Positions 1 to 5,148 of a stretch of 5,562 nucleotides of DNA are shown here, in pieces (the first letter of the stretch is position 1; every line of letters begins with the position of its first letter). The position numbers were made by a program, and so were the translations under genes. The DNA is from Bacillota bacterium. Its GTDB lineage: Bacteria > Bacillota > Clostridia > Christensenellales > CAG-138. The stretch spans positions 1 through 5,562 of the forward strand of contig JAEEYN010000115.1 of NCBI GenBank assembly GCA_016288175.1, read 5' to 3'. The notes beneath the pieces were generated by a model, which saw only the letters and a list, made by a program, of their open reading frames with translations, was not told the DNA's origin and did not search any database.

Positions 1-224
1 CCCCGTTAGGAGAATCCTCCACGGCGACGGTCTCCTCCGGCCTGACGCCGAGGACGCTGCAGGCGTGCAGATAGGTATCCGGAGCGGGCTTGCCCAAGCC
101 CACCATGTTTGAACAAATTACCTTATCAAAATAGCCTATAACGCCGGTCTCCTCAAGCTGCTTATTCGCCCTGTCCGTCGTTCCGGCCGTCGCGGACGGT
201 ATTCCTGCGCGTGATCTCTGCCAT
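1..224 (-). pseudogene. HAD-superfamily phosphatase remnant (beta-phosphoglucomutase-like), internally deleted, runs off the left edge
   Basis: On the minus strand, from about base 213 down to base 1, an open frame reads GIPSATAGTTDR, then VGLGKPAPDTYL, then VAVEDSPNG. These match HAD motif II (Ser/Thr), motif III (the Lys in GKPAPD) and motif IV (the acidic ED) of the beta-phosphoglucomutase-like phosphatases. The N-terminal half (the DxD nucleophile motif I and the cap domain, usually about 80-100 residues) is absent: this frame opens only after a TAA at 245-247, inside the end of the membrane protein gene. In a different frame, a good SD (GGAGGAGG, 234-241) lies 9 bases before an ATG (222-224) that reads MAEIT and stops at 162-164. 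MAEI would be a plausible HAD N-terminus. I infer an internal, out-of-frame deletion with its junction near 210-221. The alternative is an assembly error. The 3' end lies outside the window. Confidence 0.75.
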
Positions 225-225
225 A

Positions 226-1056
226 TCAGCACGCCTCCTCCGTATTATCGTTTTTCCGTTTGCCGAAGAGCTTCCGAACGCCGAACGCGCAGAACCACAC
301 CGCCGCGGCGCCTAAGCAGAACGCGAGGACGTACAGGAATAAGAACACGGGGTACGGCACCCGGGGCTGAATGTCGCGGAATACCGGCAGGGAGCTGGTG
401 TAGAACGGGGAGATATAGAACATATTGAACGTCAATTCGGTCTTGACCGCGTTTCTCAGCCACCCCCCCCATACCACGTCAAGAATGAGCGCGACGGCGA
501 TCGCCACGGTATAAACGGCCGCCGAGCCCAGCCATTCCCGGAAGAAGCTTTTGATCGACTTCGCATAGCCGTTGGCAATGATCAGATACAGTCCGATTAT
601 CACGATGGAAGTGTGCCAGAAGAAGCTGTGACAGGTGATCGTCACGTAGTCCCAGTAGAAGCCCTCCGGGATCGCGATCGTCATTATGCCGGCGATGAGC
701 CCGAAGAACGCCAGGAATCGATAGATCGCGTCCTTCACCTTTCCATGCGGAAGCAGGGGCGCGATAACGGCGGCGAACATCGGCACCGAGCAGAATTGCC
801 ACGGGAACAGATTCCACGGATATTCGCCCATTTCGACCGTGAAGAAGATCTGCTTGTAGATCTCGGCCGCAAGCATTATAAGCCCGTAAGTAAGCACGAC
901 GCGGTCAGTCGTTTTCCTGTTTCGTTTCGCGGCAACGGGCAGCAACAGAGCGCCCTCTATTACCATGACGCTGATCCACATAAAGAAAAACCAGCCGTAC
1001 ATCGCGCCGCCGTTCTTCGGCAGAAACGACGGATCCCATTTCCAATCAGTGATCAT
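226..1056 (-). CDS. TMEM164/YwaF-family integral membrane protein
   Basis: This is a 276-residue polytopic membrane protein with about seven hydrophobic segments (roughly residues 19-42, 52-72, 81-102, 110-129, 148-164, 177-196, 235-260) and a basic C-terminal tail. The pattern W..CSVP around Cys89, a His pair in HSFFWH (His143, His148), and the late FNMFYIS segment (about 210-216) resemble the bacterial YwaF / TIGR02206 group, related to eukaryotic TMEM164. TMEM164 has been reported as an acyltransferase that depends on a conserved Cys and His. Whether bacterial members do this chemistry is not established, so the activity here is inference only. The start is supported by an SD (AAGGAG) 6 bases upstream of the ATG. 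It is preceded by a 20-codon leader ORF ending 20 bases upstream, and followed immediately by a broken HAD gene whose ATG lies 1 base past its stop. The length is normal for the family and the frame is intact. Confidence 0.8.
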   Translation of the reverse strand: MITDWKWDPSFLPKNGGAMYGWFFFMWISVMVIEGALLLPVAAKRNRKTTDRVVLTYGLIMLAAEIYKQIFFTVEMGEYPWNLFPWQFCSVPMFAAVIAPLLPHGKVKDAIYRFLAFFGLIAGIMTIAIPEGFYWDYVTITCHSFFWHTSIVIIGLYLIIANGYAKSIKSFFREWLGSAAVYTVAIAVALILDVVWGGWLRNAVKTELTFNMFYISPFYTSSLPVFRDIQPRVPYPVFLFLYVLAFCLGAAAVWFCAFGVRKLFGKRKNDNTEEAC

Positions 1057-1076
1057 TTTTTGCTCCTTAAGCAGAC

Positions 1077-1139
1077 TTAGTCTTCAATGCCGGACTCAAT
1101 CATTTCGCGAAGAATGATGTTGCCAAATGCTTTTTTCAT
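1077..1139 (-). CDS. 20-residue leader peptide / microprotein ahead of the membrane protein gene
   Basis: This very short ORF reads MKKAFGNIILREMIESGIED and ends in TAA. A strong SD (GGAGG, about 1147-1151) lies roughly 7 bases before its ATG, and a good promoter lies just upstream (1176-1204), so it would be the first ORF of the transcript. Its stop is 20 bases before the start of the TMEM164/YwaF-like gene, which has its own SD. I do not recognise the peptide. It is amphipathic with a basic N-terminus and acidic C-terminus, has no run of regulatory codons as in classical attenuators, and no terminator-like hairpin separates it from the next gene. It could be a small protein, a translational leader, or a vestige. 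Translation is inferred from the SD and promoter only. Confidence 0.5.
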   Translation of the reverse strand: MKKAFGNIILREMIESGIED

Positions 1140-1175
1140 CACCCATCCTCCACAAAAACCCGATTATTCAGGATA

Positions 1176-1204
1176 AGTTTACCATATCCGCGGCGTTTTT
1201 TCAA
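1176..1204 (-). promoter_or_regulatory. Sigma-A-type promoter with extended -10 for the leader ORF and membrane protein gene
   Basis: On the minus strand, TTGAAA (1199-1204) is separated by 17 bases from TAAACT (1176-1181). A TG one base upstream of the -10 gives the extended element TGGTAAACT. Transcription would begin near 1169, about 30 bases before the ATG of the 20-codon ORF. Spacing and hexamers fit a housekeeping promoter well. The position just downstream of the terminator at 1226-1252 means the transcript starts afresh here. Confidence 0.65.
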
Positions 1205-1225
1205 CACGGGAGGAGGGACGATCAC

Positions 1226-1252
1226 AAAAGAAAACGCCCCGGGGAGGGGGCG
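1226..1252 (-). terminator. Rho-independent terminator after the XRE remnant
   Basis: Read on the minus strand, CGCCCC (1247-1252) and GGGGCG (1235-1240) form a 6 bp GC stem with a 6-base loop, followed by TTTTCTTTT (1226-1234). It lies about 9 bases beyond the stop codon of the degraded XRE-type gene and probably was that gene's terminator. It also insulates the next promoter from read-through. Confidence 0.7.
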
Positions 1253-1260
1253 GAAGGCTA

Positions 1261-1494
1261 CTATTTATTGACCTTTGGATGGTTGGTTCTTTCTAACAAA
1301 TAATCAATTGAAGCATTAAAATGATCAGCGATTAGAATTATCTTGACAGGGAGTATGATACGAGCGGATATGATGAATCGATTTATCCTCCTCTTGAAAA
1401 TGTGCCGAGGCGATACGCCATCATCGCTTTGGGAATTTTCGCTAAAATGCGAGTTAAAAATGCGTTTTAGCAGACCGAATTCGTTTTTACGAAT
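1261..1494 (-). pseudogene. Degraded XRE-family (HTH) transcriptional regulator
   Basis: The last 28 codons on the minus strand (1264-1347) include ILIADHFNASIDYLLERT and end NHPKVNK-stop. This is the typical end of a small XRE/Cro-CI-type helix-turn-helix protein. Farther upstream the similarity is spread over frames: one frame gives RKNEFGLLKRIF and FSENSQSD near 1425-1494, and another gives MMAYRLGT, a stop, then IDSSY and SYSLSR (about 1345-1425). Read together, these order like N-terminal helix, recognition HTH and C-terminal helix of a protein of about 75 residues, so I infer several frameshifts plus a stop. There is no ATG at the expected start; the position is ATT. The final 28 codons are clear; the frame-hopping reconstruction of the N-terminal part is less certain. 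The remnant sits between two terminators, so it was probably an independent small gene inserted downstream of the M28 operon. Confidence 0.6.
1441..1471. repeat. 10 bp inverted repeat inside the XRE remnant
   Basis: GCTAAAATGC (1441-1450) and GCGTTTTAGC (1462-1471) are reverse complements except for one G-T pair, with an 11-base spacer. A second short inverted repeat, ATTCGT-TTTT-ACGAAT, lies at 1479-1494. Neither is followed by a T tract in a way that suggests a terminator. They may be chance features of decayed coding sequence or former operators. Confidence 0.4.
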
Positions 1495-1500
1495 GTGCGG

Positions 1501-1527
1501 AAAAGAAAAAGAGCCGCATAGCGGCTC
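1501..1527 (-). terminator. Rho-independent terminator of the M28 peptidase operon
   Basis: On the minus strand, GAGCCGC (1521-1527) and GCGGCTC (1511-1517) form a perfect 7 bp stem with a TAT loop, followed by TTTTTCTTTT (1501-1510). It lies about 24 bases after the stop codon of the M28 peptidase gene. The strong stem and T tract make this one of the clearest signals in the window. The plus strand has no T tract after the stem, so it acts on the minus strand only. Confidence 0.88.
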
Positions 1528-1551
1528 GATAAACGGGTATTTGTAAGTCCG

Positions 1552-2760
1552 TTACTCTTCCAGCGCTTCGATAAACGCCGCAGTCGCTCTGATGCAGTTC
1601 GTGAGGCCCTCCTCGTTCAGATTATCGTATGAATCCCTGCGGGTGTGGTAATAATCCTCCAGCACGTGGCTGAGGCCGGTAATGCCTATCGAGCGGAACC
1701 CGCCCTGCGTAAAAGCGGCGCTGTCCGTCGAGCCGCCGAACAGGGGAACGAAATCCCTTCTGCACGGCACGCCGGCATTTTTTGCCGCGGCAAGGAACAT
1801 CTCGCAAAGCTCCGGATCGGACTTGACGGTGCTGTTGAGATCCCTTGCGTTGACCGCGAGGTGCTTAGGGTCATGGATGGTGTCGTAGCTGATGATGTAG
1901 GTCGGCACGTCCTGATAATCGCCCTTATGAGACTTGGTCCACGCCTTAGCGCCGCGCAGGCCCGCCTCCTCCGAGCCGGTCAGTATCACGCCGACCTCCG
2001 TATGATCGAGGGTGATGCCGCGCTTTTCCATCTCTTTGAGTATCGCCATGCCGATATAGCAGCCGGAAAGGTTGTCGTTCGCTCCGTCGACCACGCGCTT
2101 CGGATCGTAGGTGATAGTCAGCAGCAAAAAGAACGGCACAAAGAGGAGTCCGCATAGTCCTGCTGTATGCGTCCAACTGCCTGCACCGCAGAGGGCAAAA
2201 ACGGACAGCGCAAGGTAAAAGAATACTCCAATCGTCGCCATTACACCGGGGATCTCAAAAACCACGCCTCCAAAGCGATAATTAAGAGGGAACTCCCACG
2301 CCGCGTCGATGTGCCCGTTAAGAAACACGCGCTGTTTTACCTCGCCGGAGCATTTTCGCACGGCGGTGATATTCACGCTCTCTTTTTCGGGGAAGAACGG
2401 GTCGATCGGTTTTCTGTAAAGCACGAAGTGGAACAGGAACAGTATGAGCGCCAGACAGCCGAAAAGTATGCTCAGCCACGGGCGGATGAAAAAGCTCACG
2501 GCGCAGAGCGTATCGAGCGTCGCCGAGAAATAGAAATAGCTGTAGAAGGAAGCGGGATGCTCCTTAAAGGTCTCGACCTTGACGTCCCTGCAGCCGCAGT
2601 CCTTTCCAAGCGACGCCGCCATATACTCCGCCGCCTCGCGCTCACCCTCGCTGCCCGGAGCGCGCTTTTTCATATCGCGGCAGATGTGAGTTATATCCCG
2701 CAGCGTGAAGTCGACCGCCGATTTACAGTCGATATCGAGTTTTGGCGTATTCTTTGGCAT
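1552..2760 (-). CDS. M28-family zinc peptidase with transmembrane segments
   Basis: This 402-residue protein carries the ordered metal-ligand motifs of M28 aminopeptidases: NGHID (His150, Asp152), DGANDNLSG (Asp229, the expected bridging ligand), GSEEAGLRG (Glu264 as expected base, Glu265), SYD (Asp293) and DYYHTRRD (His372). A conserved-looking GGSTDSAAF lies at 342-350. Two hydrophobic blocks stand out: residues about 76-115 before the catalytic core, and about 172-217 between HID and the bridging Asp, each long enough for a helical hairpin. The enzyme is therefore predicted to be membrane-embedded, and its substrate is unknown. The start codon lies 6 bases after the stop of the upstream flavoprotein gene with no clear SD, suggesting translational coupling in one operon. 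Transcription ends at the terminator at 1501-1527. All ligands are present, so it is probably active. Confidence 0.88.
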   Translation of the reverse strand: MPKNTPKLDIDCKSAVDFTLRDITHICRDMKKRAPGSEGEREAAEYMAASLGKDCGCRDVKVETFKEHPASFYSYFYFSATLDTLCAVSFFIRPWLSILFGCLALILFLFHFVLYRKPIDPFFPEKESVNITAVRKCSGEVKQRVFLNGHIDAAWEFPLNYRFGGVVFEIPGVMATIGVFFYLALSVFALCGAGSWTHTAGLCGLLFVPFFLLLTITYDPKRVVDGANDNLSGCYIGMAILKEMEKRGITLDHTEVGVILTGSEEAGLRGAKAWTKSHKGDYQDVPTYIISYDTIHDPKHLAVNARDLNSTVKSDPELCEMFLAAAKNAGVPCRRDFVPLFGGSTDSAAFTQGGFRSIGITGLSHVLEDYYHTRRDSYDNLNEEGLTNCIRATAAFIEALEE

Positions 2761-2766
2761 GATCTT

Positions 2767-3264
2767 TTATTTGATGCTTGCGCCGAGCGCTCTTGCTTCC
2801 GCTTCCTTTCCCGCGCCGAGCACATAGCCGAGATTCTTCCAGCCGAGGAAACGGGTGAAGATAGAGAAGAAATCCTCGGTCATCTCATACATATTCCCTC
2901 TGGCCGTCATTATCACGACGAACTGCTTCACCTTGGGCGAGCCGAACAGCACGGCGTAAAGGCGGTCGATGACTACCTTGAGCTGGCCGGTGATAGTTCC
3001 CCAATACTGCGGGGAGGCGAAGACGATAACGTCCGCCCAGAGGAATGCCTCGCTGACTATCTGCATATCGTCCTTCTGCACGCATGTTCCGCCGTTTTTC
3101 AGGCAGCCCTCGCAGGCAAGGCAGCCTCCGATATTCATGCCCTGCAGGTACAGCTCTTTGACCTCATTGCCGACGGACTCCGCGCCCTCAGCAAACGCTT
3201 TGACGAGAGAAGCGGTCTTGCCGTTTTTCCTCGGCGAACCGTTGAGTATAAGTATCTTTGCCAT
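2767..3264 (-). CDS. NAD(P)H-dependent FMN reductase, iron-sulfur flavoprotein-like
   Basis: This 165-residue flavodoxin-fold protein starts with the beta strand and phosphate-binding loop ILILNGSPRKNGKT (residues 4-17), which binds FMN phosphate. The ASPQYWGTITGQLKVVIDR segment (83-101) is typical of the NADPH-dependent FMN reductase / iron-sulfur flavoprotein family. Cysteines 48, 51, 54 and 61 form C-x2-C-x2-C-x6-C, the compact spacing known to hold a [4Fe-4S] cluster in archaeal iron-sulfur flavoproteins (family knowledge; cluster inferred). A cytoplasmic electron-transfer or reductase role is likely; the partner is unknown. The start is fixed by a perfect SD, GGAGGT (3272-3277), 7 bases before the ATG. 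It has its own putative promoter (3337-3364) and is followed after 6 bases by the M28 peptidase gene. At 165 residues it is a little short, with a compact C-terminus, but the frame is intact. Confidence 0.87.
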   Translation of the reverse strand: MAKILILNGSPRKNGKTASLVKAFAEGAESVGNEVKELYLQGMNIGGCLACEGCLKNGGTCVQKDDMQIVSEAFLWADVIVFASPQYWGTITGQLKVVIDRLYAVLFGSPKVKQFVVIMTARGNMYEMTEDFFSIFTRFLGWKNLGYVLGAGKEAEARALGASIK

Positions 3265-3336
3265 GATGATTACCTCCTCAAATCCCGATTTGTTCGTTTC
3301 TCCGTCCGTCCCGGCAAACGGGAAGTTGTCGAAATG

Positions 3337-3364
3337 AGTTTATCACACCTGTTCGGTTTTTCGA
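3337..3364 (-). promoter_or_regulatory. Putative internal promoter for the flavoprotein and M28 genes
   Basis: On the minus strand, TCGAAA (3359-3364) lies 16 bases from TAAACT (3337-3342), with TG one base upstream of the -10 (TGATAAACT). The -35 is weak but the extended -10 can compensate. It begins about 10 bases after the lipoprotein gene's stop. No terminator is visible in the gap, so the downstream genes could be reached both by read-through and from this site. Confidence 0.45.
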
Positions 3365-3373
3365 TCCCGCGTC

Positions 3374-4717
3374 TCAGCCGAAATAGCGGCCGGTCAGCGC
3401 GTCGAGATCGATCGTCTCGAAGCCTAGCATAGTGTCCGCTTCGAGATCGTAGTCCACGGTCAGAGTTCCGCGAACGTGCTCCCCGGTCTCGGGATCCGTC
3501 CATTCCGCGAACGCGCCAAGCAGAAGGCGGCCGCCGCGCATCAGCGGAGTGGGGGGAAGATACCTGAGATCCGGCTCGAACGGGAGCTCAACGTAAAGCT
3601 TTTCGACGAAAGCGCTGTACTGCTCCCAGGTCCGGAACTCGACGCCGCGCAGGAAATCCTTGCGTTCGCTGTGCCGGTATTCCCCGCCGCAGACGCCGTT
3701 AATGGCTTTAAGTATGTAAAGGAAGCCTTCGTCTTCCTGCCAGCCGCTGCCGAGCTTAGACTCATACAGGTCGATCAGCATATCCTCCGGCGCTATAAAG
3801 ACACGGGGCTCGCCGTGGTCGGACGAATTCGTAAGAAAACTCAGCGTTTGATTGGCATTGTAGAACTTTTCTTTGGAATAGCCCGCATCAAGGAAGAGCT
3901 CCGCCAGCACCGCTCCGGAATCACCGCTGAAGAAGAGCTCGTCGAGCTTTTCCTCGCCGAAGATGTATTCGACTCCCGCGAGGAACTGGGACGATATGAA
4001 ATACGCGCGCTCGGCTCCCGCAAAATACTTTGCGGTGAAATACTCCGCGCCGCCCTCGATGACAACGTCCGGATCATAGCAGGCCACGGCTCTTTCCTGT
4101 TCTTCCTGGGACAGTTCATCATACTCAAAAACATTGAGCCGCCTGCCGTCCAGCACGTAGATCGCAGGAATACCGTCGCCAACGTTGAAGTCCACAAAGT
4201 GCATGAGCTCGTGGAACACTACCTCCGGAACGTGATAGGAGTCGTAGAGATCGATCTCGGTGTTGATCTCAACAACGTTCACTCCGGCGGTGTACCTGCC
4301 CGCTATGCCGGCCTCCAGCGCGCGTTCGACGAAGCTGAGACCCGCGAGCGTATCGAAAAAGTGATCGAGATCCATATAGGCCGAAGCATCCGCGACGACG
4401 GGGAATATCAGATAAACGAATTCCCTGTACTTGCCGAGAGCGGGATTGCTTTCCACGGTCTCGCTGAACCTGATGAAAAGCTCATACTCTCCGCGGATAG
4501 CCTCTTCGGCAAGCCCGTGCTCGTAGGCTGTCGCGAGCGCCGCTGCGGGAAGCGGGTCCTCAGTCGGCGCGGGCGTTTCGGTCGGAGCCTCCGTCGGGGC
4601 TTCGGTAGGCGCTAACGTCGGTTCCGCGGTCTGGCTCTGCGTCGGAGCAGCGGTGTTCGCCGCCTCGCCGTTGTCCGCCGGGCTGTGCGTGCAGGCCGAC
4701 GCAATGGATAGCAGCAT
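3374..4717 (-). CDS. Putative lipoprotein with HExxH zincin domain and Thr/Pro-rich linker
   Basis: The ATG at 4715-4717 gives 447 residues but is probably not the true start: only eight residues precede a lipobox-like Cys (IASAC, Cys9). The same frame continues upstream as a hydrophobic stretch, RIIAAILITLMLLSIASAC, until a TAA near 4772, with no ATG, GTG or TTG between (see findings). After the Cys comes a low-complexity TEAP/PTE-rich linker (about residues 24-55), typical of surface lipoproteins. The globular part has HELMH (His169, Glu170, His173) followed by EGGAEYFT (Glu221 or Glu225), which fits a gluzincin-type zinc metalloprotease with a Glu third ligand. I do not recognise the family. 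An extracytoplasmic, membrane-anchored protease role is inferred. A strong promoter lies at 4932-4960. The gene is followed by the flavoprotein and M28 genes on the same strand. The last 50 residues, with WTDPETGEHVRGT, look like a small beta-rich tail. Confidence 0.75.
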   Translation of the reverse strand: MLLSIASACTHSPADNGEAANTAAPTQSQTAEPTLAPTEAPTEAPTETPAPTEDPLPAAALATAYEHGLAEEAIRGEYELFIRFSETVESNPALGKYREFVYLIFPVVADASAYMDLDHFFDTLAGLSFVERALEAGIAGRYTAGVNVVEINTEIDLYDSYHVPEVVFHELMHFVDFNVGDGIPAIYVLDGRRLNVFEYDELSQEEQERAVACYDPDVVIEGGAEYFTAKYFAGAERAYFISSQFLAGVEYIFGEEKLDELFFSGDSGAVLAELFLDAGYSKEKFYNANQTLSFLTNSSDHGEPRVFIAPEDMLIDLYESKLGSGWQEDEGFLYILKAINGVCGGEYRHSERKDFLRGVEFRTWEQYSAFVEKLYVELPFEPDLRYLPPTPLMRGGRLLLGAFAEWTDPETGEHVRGTLTVDYDLEADTMLGFETIDLDALTGRYFG

Positions 4718-4766
4718 CAGTGTGATAAGTATTGCGGCGATGATCCTCGATCCCCACTCGAGCCAA

Positions 4767-4786
4767 CCTTAACAAATTTGCTAAGG
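4767..4786. promoter_or_regulatory. 20 bp near-perfect palindrome, candidate operator
   Basis: CCTTAACAAATTTGCTAAGG reads the same on both strands except for one mismatched base pair in each half, so nine of ten half-site positions pair. It lies in the leader of the lipoprotein gene, about 50 bases upstream of its ATG. A weak extended -10-like element (TGATAAATT, minus strand, ending near 4787) sits directly beside it, so it could act as an operator at a second start site. No regulator is identified. The size fits a dimeric repressor site. Confidence 0.5.
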
Positions 4787-4930
4787 AAATTTATCACCCG
4801 GTGCACATGATGCACATTTTGCATATTTTGTACGTATTGAACCGCCCCATGACCCTCGCCATCGATATGCAATCGCATTTTTCGGGGGCCGCCGCGGGCT
4901 TTCCGGCAGGATCCCTCCCGCCGACACCTG
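4787..4930. other. Non-coding leader region of the lipoprotein gene, with 9-base-period repeats
   Basis: No gene is supported here. From 4802 four 9-base units follow in tandem: TGCACATGA, TGCACATTT, TGCATATTT and the diverged TGTACGTAT (to 4837). The rest (4838-4930) is GC-rich with short self-complementary pieces but no clear terminator or known riboswitch. If the promoter at 4932-4960 is used, this is part of a long 5' untranslated region of about 210 bases, which is unusual for a simple lipoprotein gene. Confidence 0.4.
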
Positions 4931-4931
4931 C

Positions 4932-4960
4932 ATTATAGCACGACCTGCAGGGAAACGCAA
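4932..4960 (-). promoter_or_regulatory. Strong sigma-A promoter with extended -10 and AT-rich upstream element
   Basis: On the minus strand, TTGCGT (4955-4960) is 17 bases from a perfect TATAAT (4932-4937), and TG one base upstream gives TGCTATAAT. Immediately upstream of the -35, bases 4962-4992 are very AT-rich and resemble an UP element. Within it, AAATTA-cattt-TAATTT (4976-4992, plus strand) is a 6 bp inverted repeat that may bind a protein. The promoter points toward the lipoprotein gene, leaving a long leader. Confidence 0.7.
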
Positions 4961-4992
4961 CACCAAATACAATAAAAATTACATTTTAATTT

Positions 4993-5086
4993 CTTATCAG
5001 GCAAACCGTGAGAGTTCATGAAGCGGGGAGCGCGCGTGTACTTTGGGCATTCTTTTTCAGCAAGGGGGCTATGCCTTACAGCCATA
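4993..5086. other. Intergenic spacer between divergent promoters
   Basis: This stretch separates the minus-strand lipoprotein promoter from the plus-strand promoter at 5087-5115. I see no gene with an SD, no terminator hairpin with a T tract, and no known RNA motif. A short GGCT/AGCC pairing occurs around 5067-5083, which is too weak to name. Confidence 0.4.
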
Positions 5087-5115
5087 TTGAAAAACAACCT
5101 GTTTTTTGGTATACT
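5087..5115 (+). promoter_or_regulatory. Consensus-like sigma-A promoter for the DUF3427 helicase remnant
   Basis: TTGAAA (5087-5092) is spaced exactly 17 bases from TATACT (5110-5115). Transcription would begin near 5122. A 13 bp perfect inverted repeat, TCTGT-AAA-ACAGA (5126-5138), overlaps the likely start of the transcript. An SD-like AGAGGG (5136-5141) lies 7 bases before the ATG at 5149. The promoter looks fully functional although the gene behind it is broken. Confidence 0.75.
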
Positions 5116-5148
5116 GGTTAGAGAATCTGTAAAACAGAGGGTGCTGAA

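Noticed and set aside
613..1080. 155-codon plus-strand frame opposite the TMEM164/YwaF-like gene
   Set aside because: Its translation is charged and low in complexity, antisense to a well-supported membrane protein.
1343..1546. 67-codon plus-strand frame between the two terminators
   Set aside because: It has no SD, overlaps the M28 operon terminator, and is antisense to the XRE remnant.
3301..3330. Small CCCG/CGGG hairpin in the spacer before the flavoprotein gene, considered as a terminator
   Set aside because: The stem is only 4 bp and no T tract follows on either strand.
2167..3432. 421-codon open frame on the plus strand across the M28 and flavoprotein genes
   Set aside because: It lies antisense to two genes with clear motifs, has a low-complexity Arg/Glu/His-rich translation typical of a shadow frame, and lacks a convincing SD or known domain.
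3476..4615. 379-codon open frame on the plus strand opposite the lipoprotein gene
   Set aside because: It is a shadow of high-GC coding sequence; the minus-strand frame has a lipobox, a Thr/Pro linker and a zincin motif, while this one has no recognisable domain.
4781..4972. 63-codon minus-strand frame in the lipoprotein leader
   Set aside because: Its start (TTG) lies upstream of the promoter -35, there is no SD, and the composition is not protein-like, though its end covers the 9-base repeats.
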